Shown: positions 27,154 to 37,195, numbered from the stretch's first letter. The stretch: DNA of 64,000 nucleotides from Dysgonomonas sp. UBA5412 (GCA_002409595.1 DHNQ01000029.1:164892-228891); one strand, 5' to 3'. Numbers and translations: made by a program. The notes: a model not told the origin generated them from the sequence alone.

Positions 27154-27522
27154 ATGAATTCAAACGTATCTGATTTTATTCCAATATTAATGCAGATAGC
27201 ATTCTCTTTTCTATTTGTATTTGCAACTGTACTCGCTTCAAACATGCTTGGTCCTAAAAGAAAAGGGACTCGCAAGCAGGCTAATTTTGAATGTGGACTC
27301 GACCCTATCGGCAATGCACGATCTCCGTTCCCTATTAAATATTTCTTAGTTGCTATACTATTCGTACTTTTCGATATTGAAATTGTATTTATGTACCCAT
27401 GGGCTGTAAACTTCAAAGCCGTTGGATGGGAAGGTCTTTTAAAAATGGGGGGATTCATAGCATTATTACTTGTAGGATACCTATATATAGTGAAACGCAA
27501 AGCTTTGGATTGGGAAAAATAA
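27154..27522 (+). CDS. nuoA: NADH-quinone oxidoreductase subunit A
   Basis: 122 residues with three membrane helices. The segment between helices 1 and 2 has KQANFECGLDPIGNARSPF, the conserved NuoA loop with its Cys near the quinone pocket. First gene of the complete nuo operon; the next gene follows after 12 bp. It links the peripheral arm to the membrane arm of complex I. Confidence 0.97.
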   Translation: MNSNVSDFIPILMQIAFSFLFVFATVLASNMLGPKRKGTRKQANFECGLDPIGNARSPFPIKYFLVAILFVLFDIEIVFMYPWAVNFKAVGWEGLLKMGGFIALLLVGYLYIVKRKALDWEK

Positions 27523-27534
27523 ACAGACTATATT

Positions 27535-28086
27535 ATGAGCGAATCATCTAACATAAATATTGTTCCTGCTCCGGAAGGATATACAGGACACGGTTTTTTT
27601 GCAACGAAGTTTGACTATGTGATTGGTCTCGCCCGTGCAAATTCATTATGGCCTTTACCGTTTGCAACCTCTTGCTGCGGTATTGAGTTTATGGCAACAA
27701 TGGCTTCAACATACGACATGGGACGATTTGGTGCAGAACGGAACAGTTTTTCGCCACGTCAAGCAGACATGCTATTAGTGATGGGGACTATATCTAAAAA
27801 GATGGCACCCATACTGCGTCATGTATATGAACAAATGGCAGAACCGAAATGGGTTATTGCAGTTGGCGCATGCGCTTCGTCAGGAGGTATATTTGACACA
27901 TACTCTGTATTGCAAGGCATAGATAAAGTAATTCCGGTAGATGTATATGTGCCGGGCTGCCCTCCCCGTCCTGAGCAAATTCTGGATGGTTTGATACAGC
28001 TTCAAGAACTGGTAAAACATGAATCTATACATCGTAGAGGATCGGAAAGATACGAAAAGCTTCTAGAATCATATAAATTTGAATAA
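27535..28086 (+). CDS. nuoB: NADH-quinone oxidoreductase subunit B
   Basis: 183 residues. It holds the ligands of cluster N2, the last iron-sulfur centre before quinone: the adjacent Cys pair in FATSCCGIEF (about 44-45), the Cys of VGACASSGG and that of VPGCPPRPEQ. It is a peripheral-arm subunit touching NuoD. It is followed by nuoC after 8 bp. Confidence 0.98.
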   Translation: MSESSNINIVPAPEGYTGHGFFATKFDYVIGLARANSLWPLPFATSCCGIEFMATMASTYDMGRFGAERNSFSPRQADMLLVMGTISKKMAPILRHVYEQMAEPKWVIAVGACASSGGIFDTYSVLQGIDKVIPVDVYVPGCPPRPEQILDGLIQLQELVKHESIHRRGSERYEKLLESYKFE

Positions 28087-28094
28087 ACAGGCAA

Positions 28095-28628
28095 ATGGCA
28101 CTTGAATCAACAATTATTGAGAATAAAATAAGTGAGAAATTCGGCTCTGAGGTATCAAATTTCAGAATGGAGCGTGACATCTTTACTTTTGAAGCTTCAC
28201 CTACACATATAAAAGATGTAATACGTTTTATGAAAGAGGATGAGACCTTACGTTTCAATTTCATGACTGATATATGCGGTGTGCATTATCCCGACAATGA
28301 TAAGAATACACAATTTGCCGTAGTTTATTTACTTCACAACTGGATTGACAACGTAAGAGTGAGAGTAAAAACATTCTTAAATGGAGACAAACCCGAAGTG
28401 GATACAATAGTCGATATTTTTGCGACAGCAAATTGGATGGAACGAGAAACTTATGATTTTTTCGGAATTATATTCAAAGGACATCCAAATTTGAAAAAAA
28501 TACTTAATGACGAAGGTATGACTTCTTTTCCTCTAAGAAAAGAATACCCTCTTGAAGATCCGGGAAGAACAGATAAAGATGATCGTTTCTTTGGAAGAAC
28601 TCCCAACAACTATGAACCAACTAAATAA
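28095..28628 (+). CDS. nuoC: NADH-quinone oxidoreductase subunit C (separate, not fused to D)
   Basis: 177 residues. The 30-kDa subunit signature is ANWMERETYDFFGIIFKGHPNLKKIL, then FPLRKEYPLE near the C-terminus. In the Bacteroides genomes I know, this domain is fused to NuoD; here it is a free gene, 15 bp before nuoD. It supports cluster N2 in the peripheral arm. Confidence 0.97.
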   Translation: MALESTIIENKISEKFGSEVSNFRMERDIFTFEASPTHIKDVIRFMKEDETLRFNFMTDICGVHYPDNDKNTQFAVVYLLHNWIDNVRVRVKTFLNGDKPEVDTIVDIFATANWMERETYDFFGIIFKGHPNLKKILNDEGMTSFPLRKEYPLEDPGRTDKDDRFFGRTPNNYEPTK

Positions 28629-28643
28629 AGCAAAGTTAAGGAA

Positions 28644-29879
28644 ATGTCAGATCAACTTATAAATCCAGAACATCGCTTTGCGAAAATAGTTAGAGAACAA
28701 AAATTTAATGACGGTAAAGAATTGAATGTCTTAAATTTTGGTCCTACACACCCATCGACTCATGGAGTATTCCAAAATATTCTATTAATGGATGGAGAAC
28801 GTATAGTAGATGCCGACACTACAATCGGATATATACATCGTGCTTTCGAAAAAATAGCTGAACATAGAACATTCTATCAAATAACAACACTAACCGATCG
28901 GCTCAATTACTGTTCTGCCCCAATAAACAATATGGCATGGTGGATGACAGTCGAAAAAACTCTTGGAGTAGAAGTTCCTAAACGTGCTCAATACATGCGT
29001 GTTATCATCATGGAGTTAGCACGTATCACAGACCATCTAATATGCAACTCTATACTTGGTGTCGACCTTGGCGCATATACTCCGTTCTTATATGTAATGA
29101 AATACCGTGAGCTCGCATATGAAATATATGAAGAAATATGTGGAGCCCGCATGACAACAAATATGGGACGTATAGGAGGTTTTGAAAGAGACTGGAGCGA
29201 AGTCGCATGGCGCAAGTTAGATGAATTTTTAGAAGGATTTCCTAAAGCGTGGGATCAGTTAGAAAAGCTATTTGTACGCAATCGTATATTTATGGATCGT
29301 ATCATAGGAGTAGGTGCTATTTCAGCAGAAAAAGCTATAAACTACGGTTTTTCAGGCCCTAACCTTCGCGCAACAGGAGTAGACTATGATGTGCGCAAGA
29401 TGAATCCTTATAGTTCGTATGAAGACTTTGATTTTATTGTTCCGGTAGGGGAATCGGGTGACACTTACGACCGTTGGTGTGTTCGCTCTGCCGAAATAAA
29501 AGAAAGTTTAAAGATTATACGTCAGGCACGAGACAATATGCCATCAGGCTCTTATCATGCTGACGTTCCCGACTATTACTTGCCTCCAAAAGAAGAGGTA
29601 TATACAGAAATGGAAGCACTGATTCAACATTTCAAAATTGTAATGGGAGAAGTTCCCGTTCCGGTTGCAGAAGTATATCATTCGGTAGAAGCTGCTAATG
29701 GAGAATTAGGTATATATATAATCACAGATGGCTCGCGTGTACCTTACAGAGTACATTTTCGCAGACCTTGCTTTATTTATTATCAGGCATTCCCTGAAAT
29801 GATAAAAGGAGGTTTGTTTTCAGATGCGGTAGCTACACTTTCAAGTATAAATGTTATTGCCGGAGAATTAGACGCATAA
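28644..29879 (+). CDS. nuoD: NADH-quinone oxidoreductase subunit D
   Basis: 411 residues, the 49-kDa subunit that forms the quinone site with NuoB. Visible marks are NFGPTHPSTHGVF with the quinone-site His (about 36), AFEKIAEHRTFYQ and DRLNYCSAPINNMAW. It ends in VIAGELDA, close to the usual GELD-R C-terminus of the family. The next gene starts after 5 bp. Confidence 0.98.
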   Translation: MSDQLINPEHRFAKIVREQKFNDGKELNVLNFGPTHPSTHGVFQNILLMDGERIVDADTTIGYIHRAFEKIAEHRTFYQITTLTDRLNYCSAPINNMAWWMTVEKTLGVEVPKRAQYMRVIIMELARITDHLICNSILGVDLGAYTPFLYVMKYRELAYEIYEEICGARMTTNMGRIGGFERDWSEVAWRKLDEFLEGFPKAWDQLEKLFVRNRIFMDRIIGVGAISAEKAINYGFSGPNLRATGVDYDVRKMNPYSSYEDFDFIVPVGESGDTYDRWCVRSAEIKESLKIIRQARDNMPSGSYHADVPDYYLPPKEEVYTEMEALIQHFKIVMGEVPVPVAEVYHSVEAANGELGIYIITDGSRVPYRVHFRRPCFIYYQAFPEMIKGGLFSDAVATLSSINVIAGELDA

Positions 29880-29884
29880 TATCA

Positions 29885-30409
29885 ATGGAAACAAGAGAAT
29901 ATAAACAAATAATAAATATGTCTGAAGAATTGATGGCTCGTATCAATGAGCTGCTTAGCCATTATCCTGCAGACAAAAAGAAATCGGCACTATTGCCCGT
30001 ACTCCATGCTGTACAAGATGCTCACGACAATTGGTTGAGCCTCGAATTGATGGATAAAGTTGCCGAGATTTTAGAAATAACTCCTATCGAAGTATATGAA
30101 GTTGTTACATTCTATACAATGTTCAACCAAAAACCCGTAGCAAAATATATGTTCGAATTTTGCCGTACGGCATGCTGTGGTTTACGAGGAGGAGAAGACT
30201 TGATGGACTATACTTGCAAAAAGCTGGGGGTTCAACAAGGTGAAATAACCTCTGATGGCATGTTTAGCGTAGTTGGAGTGGAATGTTTAGGAGCCTGTGG
30301 CTATGGACCAATGCTTCAATTGGGAGATAACTATCACGAAAATCTAACTAAAGAAAAGATAGATACCCTGATAGAAGATTGTAAACAAGGAAAAGTAAAT
30401 CTATATTAA
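29885..30409 (+). CDS. nuoE: NADH-quinone oxidoreductase subunit E
   Basis: 174 residues, thioredoxin-like 24-kDa subunit. The 2Fe-2S cluster N1a ligands are seen in FCRTACCGLRGG and VECLGACGYGPM. Together with NuoF it makes the NADH-oxidising tip. Its presence matters because many Bacteroidales carry a complex I lacking NuoE, F and G. Spacing to nuoF is 5 bp. Confidence 0.97.
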   Translation: METREYKQIINMSEELMARINELLSHYPADKKKSALLPVLHAVQDAHDNWLSLELMDKVAEILEITPIEVYEVVTFYTMFNQKPVAKYMFEFCRTACCGLRGGEDLMDYTCKKLGVQQGEITSDGMFSVVGVECLGACGYGPMLQLGDNYHENLTKEKIDTLIEDCKQGKVNLY

Positions 30410-30414
30410 TTGCG

Positions 30415-31770
30415 ATGGCTAGAAAAGTATTATTTGAGAAATTAGATATTCCCGGAATACAGGAATACGAGGTTTATCGCAAAAATGGCGGTTATGCGTC
30501 AGTAGAGAAAGCTCTGAAAACGATGACTCCCGACGAAGTTGTCGAACAAGTTAAAACATCCGGAGTGCGAGGTCGTGGAGGAGCAGGATTTCCAATGGGA
30601 ATGAAATGGAGTTTCATCGACAAAAAATCAGGCAATCCGCGGCATTTGGTAGTAAATGCTGACGAATCGGAACCGGGAACATTTAAAGACCGTTTTTTGA
30701 TGCACCACATTCCGCATCTACTTATCGAAGGTGCAATCGTTTCCAGCTATGCACTGGAAGCTAATCTATCATATATTTACATTCGCGGTGAATATATGTG
30801 GATATTCAAAATTCTGGAAAAAGCTATAAAAGAAGCCTATGCCAATGGTTGGCTAGGTAAAAATATATTAGGAACAGGCTACAATCTTGATTTATATGTA
30901 CACTGCGGAGCAGGAGCATATATATGTGGAGAAGAGACTGCTCTCATAGAGTCATTAGAAGGCAAGCGAGGCAACCCTCGTATCAAGCCACCCTTTCCCG
31001 CAGTAAGCGGATTGTGGGGTGAACCTACTGTGGTAAACAATGTAGAGTCTATCTCTACCGTTTCGTGGATCATAAACAATGGTGGAGAAGAATACGCAAA
31101 AATAGGCGTAGGCAGATCCACCGGAACAAAGCTTATGTCAGCTTCGGGACATATCAAGAAACCCGGAGTGTATGAAGTAGAGTTAGGATTGTCTATCGAC
31201 GAATTTTTTAACTCAGACGAATACTGTGGCGGAATGATGGACGATCGCCCGCTCAAAGCATGTATTCCCGGAGGATGTTCCGTACCGATCCTACCTCCGC
31301 AATATCTATTTAAGACAGCGAATGGAGAAGATCGGTTAATATCTTACGAATCATTATCCGATGGAGGATTTGTGACCGGCTCGTCGCTAGGATCAGGAGG
31401 ATTTATCGTCTACAATGATACAGCTTGTATCGTTCGAAACACATCGAATTTCGCGCGTTTCTTCCATCACGAAAGTTGCGGACAATGCTCTCCTTGCCGT
31501 GAAGGAACGGGATGGATGGACAAAATACTTCAACGCATCGAAACCGGTTACGGGCGAGAAGAAGATATTGACCTACTATGGAGTATACAAAGTAAAATAG
31601 AAGGAAACACAATCTGTCCGCTCGGAGATGCTGCCTCTTGGCCGGTAGCTGCGGCAATACGTCATTTTCGGGAAGAATTTGAATATCATGTTCGCTTCCC
31701 TGAAAAGATAAAAGACCGAAATCATTTTGTGAATGAGCCAATGGAAAAAGTTCGTCACCTTTTGAAATAA
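30415..31770 (+). CDS. nuoF: NADH-quinone oxidoreductase subunit F (NADH/FMN site)
   Basis: 451 residues. FMN/NADH binding elements are GRGGAGFPMGMKW (about 52-64) and YICGEETALIESLEGKRG (from about 168). Cluster N3 is bound by CGQCSPCREGTGWM (about 353-366) and the Cys of NTICPLGDAA (about 400). It takes hydride from NADH. This makes the complex a true NADH dehydrogenase rather than the ferredoxin- or unknown-donor type. Confidence 0.98.
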   Translation: MARKVLFEKLDIPGIQEYEVYRKNGGYASVEKALKTMTPDEVVEQVKTSGVRGRGGAGFPMGMKWSFIDKKSGNPRHLVVNADESEPGTFKDRFLMHHIPHLLIEGAIVSSYALEANLSYIYIRGEYMWIFKILEKAIKEAYANGWLGKNILGTGYNLDLYVHCGAGAYICGEETALIESLEGKRGNPRIKPPFPAVSGLWGEPTVVNNVESISTVSWIINNGGEEYAKIGVGRSTGTKLMSASGHIKKPGVYEVELGLSIDEFFNSDEYCGGMMDDRPLKACIPGGCSVPILPPQYLFKTANGEDRLISYESLSDGGFVTGSSLGSGGFIVYNDTACIVRNTSNFARFFHHESCGQCSPCREGTGWMDKILQRIETGYGREEDIDLLWSIQSKIEGNTICPLGDAASWPVAAAIRHFREEFEYHVRFPEKIKDRNHFVNEPMEKVRHLLK

Positions 31771-31777
31771 AAGAATT

Positions 31778-32824
31778 ATGAAAATTACAATAGATGGACA
31801 TACAATAGATGTAGAAGCCGGAACAACCGTTCTGCAAGCTGCCCGCATGGTAGGCGGAGACAGTGTGCCTCCTACAATGTGTTACTATTCGAAGCTAAAA
31901 GATTGTGGGGGTAAATGCCGCTGTTGTCTTGTAGAAATAAGTAAAGGTAGCGAACGCGATCCACGTCCTATGCCTAAGCTTCAGCCATCATGTGTTACAG
32001 CCGTTCAGGATGGAATGGAAGTAAAAAGTGCAACTTCTGAACGCGCTCTAGATGCCCGTAAGGCTGTAACTGAGTTTCTGTTGATTAATCATCCTTTAGA
32101 TTGCCCCGTATGCGATCAGGCAGGAGAATGCGATCTGCAAAACTTAGCCTATGGAAATGGCAACTTCAAATCGCGCTATATAGAGCAGAAGCGAACTTTT
32201 GAGCCGGAAAATATCGGACCATATATTCAACTTCACATGAACCGTTGTGTTCTTTGCTATCGTTGTGTAAAATTAGCGGATCAGCTCACACCCGAGCGTA
32301 TGCATGGTGTTGTCGGAAGAGGAGATCACGCTCAGATTTCAACATACATAGAACGTGCTATTGATAATGATTTTTCAGGAAATGTAATTGATGTTTGTCC
32401 CGTAGGTGCATTAACAGACAAAACATTCCGGTTCAAATCGCGGGTGTGGTTTAACAAACCATTCAATGCTCATCGTCATTGCACAAAATGTTCGGGCAAA
32501 GTCGTTCTTTGGATGTTTGGGGATACCGTACAACGTGTAACGGCGCGCAAGGATGAATGGCACGAAGTTGAGGACTTCATTTGTAACGAGTGTAGATTCG
32601 AGCACAAGAATGTAGAAGATTGGATAATCGAAGGACCTCGCAAGTTTGAAAAACCATCTGTAATCAACATAAATAACTATATCAAACCAACGAAGAAGGT
32701 TAAGATAGAGACAGACGAACTTGTATTAGAAGGAAGGGATCAAGACCGTAAGAAAATAAGTATGGCAGGATCTCCTTACGATGAAAACGAATTGGAGGCT
32801 ATTGAGAAAACAAAAGAAGAATAA
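31778..32824 (+). CDS. nuoG: NADH-quinone oxidoreductase subunit G, short form
   Basis: 348 residues; the large molybdopterin-like domain of the usual 700-900-residue NuoG is absent. Clusters readable from Cys: N1b (C35, C47, C50, C72), N5 (H105, C109, C112, C118), N4 (C157, C160, C163, C207). A fourth set, C235-x2-C238 and C269-x2-C272, lies where N7 is bound in other NuoG, but the usual third ligand is Val 242. The last 70 residues are charged and low in structure. The reading frame continues into normal spacing before nuoH, so this is a natural short form, not a frameshift. Confidence 0.93.
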   Translation: MKITIDGHTIDVEAGTTVLQAARMVGGDSVPPTMCYYSKLKDCGGKCRCCLVEISKGSERDPRPMPKLQPSCVTAVQDGMEVKSATSERALDARKAVTEFLLINHPLDCPVCDQAGECDLQNLAYGNGNFKSRYIEQKRTFEPENIGPYIQLHMNRCVLCYRCVKLADQLTPERMHGVVGRGDHAQISTYIERAIDNDFSGNVIDVCPVGALTDKTFRFKSRVWFNKPFNAHRHCTKCSGKVVLWMFGDTVQRVTARKDEWHEVEDFICNECRFEHKNVEDWIIEGPRKFEKPSVININNYIKPTKKVKIETDELVLEGRDQDRKKISMAGSPYDENELEAIEKTKEE

Positions 32825-32833
32825 AATAAGATA

Positions 32834-33877
32834 ATGGAAATTGCATTTATTTTAGAAAAACTAATTCTTATCGTTCTTGTTTTTGCGGTTACAATGCTAG
32901 TAGCATTATATTCGACATACGCTGAACGAAAAGTTGCCGGATTTCTGCAAGACAGATACGGACCTAACAGAGCCGGAATATTCGGATTGTTACAACCAAT
33001 ATGTGATGGGGCAAAGTTGTTTTCGAAAGAAGAATTTATGCCTAATACTCCCAATAAGATCTTATTCGTTATAGCTCCGGCTATTGCGATGTCAATATCC
33101 TTGCTCGGAGTATCTGTTATCCCATGGGCAGAACAATTTGTTATAGATGGGTATGGAACTATAAAACCATATATCGGCGATGTTAATGTGGCAGTTTTGT
33201 ACGTAGTGGCAGTTTTGTCAACAAGTGTATATGGTGTGGTTATAGGCGGATGGGCTTCTAACAACAAATACTCTCTGATGGGAAGTATTCGTGCCGGAGC
33301 TCAAATGATCTCATACGAAATAGCAATGGGTTTATCTATCATTGCACTAGTAATGATGACCGGTAGCCTTAGCCTTGTGGAAATTACGGAGCAACAAAGC
33401 GGATGGCACGGTATGCAATGGAATATATTCTTCCAACCTTTGACGTTCATTATATTTCTTGTTTGTTCTTTTGCCGAATGTAATCGTACACCGTTCGACT
33501 TAGCTGAGTGTGAATCGGAATTGGTAAACGGACATCACACAGAATATTCGTCATTGGGAATGGGTTTCTTCATGTTTTCCGAATATGCCAGTATGTTTTT
33601 CTCCTCAGCATTTATTTCCGTTTTATTTTTCGGAGGATATAATTATCCGGGAATAGATTGGGTTAATGAGAATTGGGGTATCAATATTGCAAATCTGCTG
33701 GGAGTTTTGTCTCTAATGGCAAAAACTCTATTCTTCATATTCTTTTATATGTGGGTGCGCTGGACAATTCCAAGATTCAGATATGACCAGCTTATGAAAC
33801 TGGGATGGAAAATACTTTTCCCTCTTGCTATTGCAAATATATTTTTGGTAGGGATAGGTGTTCTGATTTTTAAATAA
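32834..33877 (+). CDS. nuoH: NADH-quinone oxidoreductase subunit H
   Basis: 347 residues, eight or so membrane helices. Conserved stretches: YAERKVAGFLQDRYGPNRAG near the N-terminus, and AECNRTPFDLAECESELVNGHHTEYS, the acidic loop next to the quinone tunnel. It joins the peripheral arm to the proton-pumping arm. It follows nuoG after 9 bp. Confidence 0.98.
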   Translation: MEIAFILEKLILIVLVFAVTMLVALYSTYAERKVAGFLQDRYGPNRAGIFGLLQPICDGAKLFSKEEFMPNTPNKILFVIAPAIAMSISLLGVSVIPWAEQFVIDGYGTIKPYIGDVNVAVLYVVAVLSTSVYGVVIGGWASNNKYSLMGSIRAGAQMISYEIAMGLSIIALVMMTGSLSLVEITEQQSGWHGMQWNIFFQPLTFIIFLVCSFAECNRTPFDLAECESELVNGHHTEYSSLGMGFFMFSEYASMFFSSAFISVLFFGGYNYPGIDWVNENWGINIANLLGVLSLMAKTLFFIFFYMWVRWTIPRFRYDQLMKLGWKILFPLAIANIFLVGIGVLIFK

Positions 33878-33890
33878 AATAAAAAGAAAG

Positions 33891-34427
33891 ATGTCATCAA
33901 TAAAAGATATATCACTGTCGGGTAAGAAAGTAGAGGTTGTTAATAAAAAAATGACTTTTATCGAAAGCACCTACCTGCCTGCAATTGTAAAAGGCTTGTG
34001 GATAACAATCAAGCATTTCTTTAAAAAGAAAAATACGATTCAATATCCTGAGCAAAAGCGTGAATTCAGCCCCGTTTACAGAGGTCAGCACGTTCTTATG
34101 CGTGACGAACATGGTCGTGAACGTTGTACAGCTTGTGGTCTATGTGCCTTGTCTTGCCCTGCCGAAGCCATTACAATGGTAGCATCGGAACGGAAAAAGG
34201 GAGAAGAGCATCTTTATCGTGAAGAAAAATATGCCTCAACATACGAAATTAATATGTTGCGCTGTATTTTTTGTGGATTATGCGAAGAAGCATGTCCCAA
34301 AGAGGCAATCTTCCTTACTAAATCTAAGCTTTTAGTAAAGCCTAAATTGGATAGAAAAGATTTTATTTATGGCAAAGACAAGCTGGTTATTTCAGTTGAA
34401 GATGCCAAAGCTAGAAAGTACGATTAA
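33891..34427 (+). CDS. nuoI: NADH-quinone oxidoreductase subunit I
   Basis: 178 residues. Two 4Fe-4S motifs for clusters N6a and N6b: CTACGLCALSCPAEAI (about 81-96) and CIFCGLCEEACPKEAI (about 124-139). The N-terminal helix region anchors it to the membrane arm. It passes electrons to NuoB. Confidence 0.98.
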   Translation: MSSIKDISLSGKKVEVVNKKMTFIESTYLPAIVKGLWITIKHFFKKKNTIQYPEQKREFSPVYRGQHVLMRDEHGRERCTACGLCALSCPAEAITMVASERKKGEEHLYREEKYASTYEINMLRCIFCGLCEEACPKEAIFLTKSKLLVKPKLDRKDFIYGKDKLVISVEDAKARKYD

Positions 34428-34455
34428 ATAAGAGCTACGAGATAACTAATATAAT

Positions 34456-34959
34456 ATGATTACAATAATTTTTTATATTTTGGCTGCCATCACACTGGGT
34501 ACAGGGATATTGACAGTATTGTCTAAAAACCCTATACATAGTGCAGTGTATATGATAATATGTTTTTTTTCTATTTCAGGGCATTTCTTATTGCTTAATG
34601 CACTTTTTCTGGCTGTAATAAATATAGTTGTTTATGCCGGAGCTATAATGGTATTGTTGCTATTCACTCTTATGTTGATGAATCTGGGCGATCAGCACGA
34701 ACCGAAGAAAAAAGTCATAAGCCGTATTGCCGCTACATTATCAGGGTGTTTGATGGCAATAGTACTACTTGCAGCATTGGTAAAATCAGCTCCACTGATC
34801 GAAACTTATAAAAACGAAGGAATAGACTATCAATCGGTAAATGCGATTGGAGAGGTGTTACTTAATGAATATTTAGTTCCATTCGAATTTGCATCTATCT
34901 TACTGATTACGGCAATGATAGGAGCTGTATTGATTTCTAAAAGAGAAAAAAAAGCTTAA
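34456..34959 (+). CDS. nuoJ: NADH-quinone oxidoreductase subunit J
   Basis: 167 residues with five membrane helices. NPIHSAVYMIICFFSISGHFLLLNALFLAVINIVVYAGAIMVLLLF is the conserved core including the pi-bulge helix. It starts 28 bp after nuoI and is followed by nuoK after 3 bp. Confidence 0.96.
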   Translation: MITIIFYILAAITLGTGILTVLSKNPIHSAVYMIICFFSISGHFLLLNALFLAVINIVVYAGAIMVLLLFTLMLMNLGDQHEPKKKVISRIAATLSGCLMAIVLLAALVKSAPLIETYKNEGIDYQSVNAIGEVLLNEYLVPFEFASILLITAMIGAVLISKREKKA

Positions 34960-34962
34960 CAT

Positions 34963-35283
34963 ATGTTGAATATATTAGAACAAATAGGTATCGATAACTA
35001 CATCTATCTTTGCACGCTGTTGTTTAGCATAGGAGCTATCGGAATATTATATCGTCGCAGCACAATCGTAATGCTCATGTCGGTAGAATTAATGCTTGCC
35101 GCAGCCAATATGCTGCTCGCTGTATTCTCCGTATATTACCAAGATACGAGCGGACAGGTTTTTGTAATCTTCTCATTGGCTGTTGCTGCTGCCGAAGTTG
35201 CGGTAGGGCTGGCTATTCTTGTTGCTATATTCAGGAATATAAGCTCTATTGATATTGATGAATTGAAAAATTTAAAAGGATAA
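34963..35283 (+). CDS. nuoK: NADH-quinone oxidoreductase subunit K
   Basis: 106 residues and three helices. The second helix carries the conserved Glu in MSVELMLAAANM, and the third has AAAEVAVGLAILVAIFR with the second conserved Glu. Part of the proton path in the membrane arm. Confidence 0.97.
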   Translation: MLNILEQIGIDNYIYLCTLLFSIGAIGILYRRSTIVMLMSVELMLAAANMLLAVFSVYYQDTSGQVFVIFSLAVAAAEVAVGLAILVAIFRNISSIDIDELKNLKG

Positions 35284-35289
35284 ATCTGA

Positions 35290-37179
35290 ATGGAAACGAT
35301 ATTAGTATTATTACTTCTGCTTAGTCCGTTTATTGGTTTTCTGATCAATCTACTGATAGGTAAAAGATTTTTAGGACGCACATTACCCGGTATTATTGCC
35401 ACAACGGCAGTACTTATCAGTTTTGTCATCTCTCTTATTTTCTTCATTCGGATACTTTCTACGGGAGAAGCCGTACATGTAGACTTGTATCAATGGATAG
35501 CACTTGGAGAGTTTACAACAGACTTGGCTTTTACTCTCGATCAACTGTCTCTGATTTGGTTACTGTTTGTGACAGGAATAGGAGCATTGATTCATATCTA
35601 CTCCACCGGATATATGCACGATGATAGAAATATCGACCGATATTTCGCATACCTGAATCTATTCGTTTTCTTCATGTCTATACTCGTTGCTAGTAGTAAT
35701 CTGTTGGTAATGTTTATCGGATGGGAAGGAGTCGGATTATGTTCTTATCTTCTAATCGGATTTTGGTCACGCAATCAGCAAAACAATGATGCGGCTAAAA
35801 AAGCTTTCATAATGAACCGTATCGGGGACTTAGGTTTTCTCATCGGAATATTTACACTGGCTTATCTATTCAAAACGGTAGATTATGATACATTGAAAAC
35901 AGCAATATCCACGACATCAAACCCCGAAGTTTCTTCTTTATTAGGAGTGGCTACTTTTGCCCTCTTCATAGGAGCAACGGGTAAAAGTGCTCAAATACCT
36001 TTATATACATGGCTGCCTGATGCAATGGCCGGTCCAACACCCGTTTCGGCATTGATACATGCTGCAACGATGGTTACGGCAGGTATATTTATGGTAACAC
36101 GTTTAAATTTCTTATTCGACTCTACTGAATCAGTACAGCTATTGATTGCGATTGTAGGTGCAGTTACAGCTCTGTTTGCCGCATCTATCGCAGTTGCTCA
36201 GACTGATATAAAGAAAGTTCTTGCCTACTCTACTGTATCGCAACTCGGACTTATGTTCCTTGCTCTAGGATTGGGGGCGTATCACGTTGCAGTATTCCAT
36301 GTTATAACACATGCTTTCTTCAAGGCTTGTCTATTCCTTGGCTCGGGATCGGTTATTCATGCCATGGGAGGCGAACAGGATATGAGAAAGATGGGAGGCT
36401 TGAAAAATAAGATGCGTACAACGTATATCACATTTCTGATCTCAACTTTATCTATTTCGGGGATACCTATTTTTGCAGGATTCTTTTCGAAAGACGAAAT
36501 AATGCTAACGGCATTCGAACATAATAAAGCCTTATGGATTATAGCTGCCTTAGCTTCATTATTGACAGCTTTCTATATGTTCCGTGCTCTATACCTGACA
36601 TTCTTCAAAGAGTTCAGAGGAACAGAAGAGCAGGAAAAACATATACATGAATCGCCAAAGTCAATGACTTTACCTCTGATAGTATTAGCTATTCTAGCTT
36701 TTGTAGGTGGAGCAATCAGTCTGCCTTTTGGTCTGAGTTGGTTAAATGGATTTTTAAGTCCTATATTGCCCCAGATTGCAGAAGCTTCACATCCTGAAAC
36801 TAGTGTACAGATAACTACAATGGTAATATCTACCATAATAGCATTCGTAGGCTTAGGGTTAGCTTACTACAAATACATTAAGAAATCGGAAGTTCCTGCT
36901 GAAGATGATAAAATAACCGGATTTACAAAGGTGCTTTATAACAAATATTATATTGATGAAATATATAATACGGTTTTTGTAAAATCTCTTTATGCTTTAG
37001 CAAACTTTTTTGATAAGTATGTAGAACAAGGGCTAAAAGCAATCTTCAGAAGTGGTGATAACTTTATCGAAGTATTATCACCAACAGCTAAAAGATTGCA
37101 AAACGGAAGCTTAGGTTTATATCTTTTCTTCTTTGTTTTAGGGTTCAGTGCTCTTATAATCTGTTTATTTCTTGTATAA
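35290..37179 (+). CDS. nuoL: NADH-quinone oxidoreductase subunit L
   Basis: 629 residues, an antiporter-like subunit with the C-terminal lateral-helix region kept. Marks: FIGWEGVGLCSYLLIGFW with the conserved Glu (about 145), then HAATMVTAGIFMVTRL and SKDEIM. It is the distal proton pump unit of complex I. The gap to nuoM is 16 bp. Confidence 0.97.
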   Translation: METILVLLLLLSPFIGFLINLLIGKRFLGRTLPGIIATTAVLISFVISLIFFIRILSTGEAVHVDLYQWIALGEFTTDLAFTLDQLSLIWLLFVTGIGALIHIYSTGYMHDDRNIDRYFAYLNLFVFFMSILVASSNLLVMFIGWEGVGLCSYLLIGFWSRNQQNNDAAKKAFIMNRIGDLGFLIGIFTLAYLFKTVDYDTLKTAISTTSNPEVSSLLGVATFALFIGATGKSAQIPLYTWLPDAMAGPTPVSALIHAATMVTAGIFMVTRLNFLFDSTESVQLLIAIVGAVTALFAASIAVAQTDIKKVLAYSTVSQLGLMFLALGLGAYHVAVFHVITHAFFKACLFLGSGSVIHAMGGEQDMRKMGGLKNKMRTTYITFLISTLSISGIPIFAGFFSKDEIMLTAFEHNKALWIIAALASLLTAFYMFRALYLTFFKEFRGTEEQEKHIHESPKSMTLPLIVLAILAFVGGAISLPFGLSWLNGFLSPILPQIAEASHPETSVQITTMVISTIIAFVGLGLAYYKYIKKSEVPAEDDKITGFTKVLYNKYYIDEIYNTVFVKSLYALANFFDKYVEQGLKAIFRSGDNFIEVLSPTAKRLQNGSLGLYLFFFVLGFSALIICLFLV

Positions 37180-37195
37180 AAATTCTTAAAGAAAC

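Noticed and set aside
31778..32824. nuoG broken by a frameshift or deletion
   Set aside because: The frame is intact to its stop, spacing to nuoH is normal, and Cys ligands are complete for three clusters; a short form fits better.
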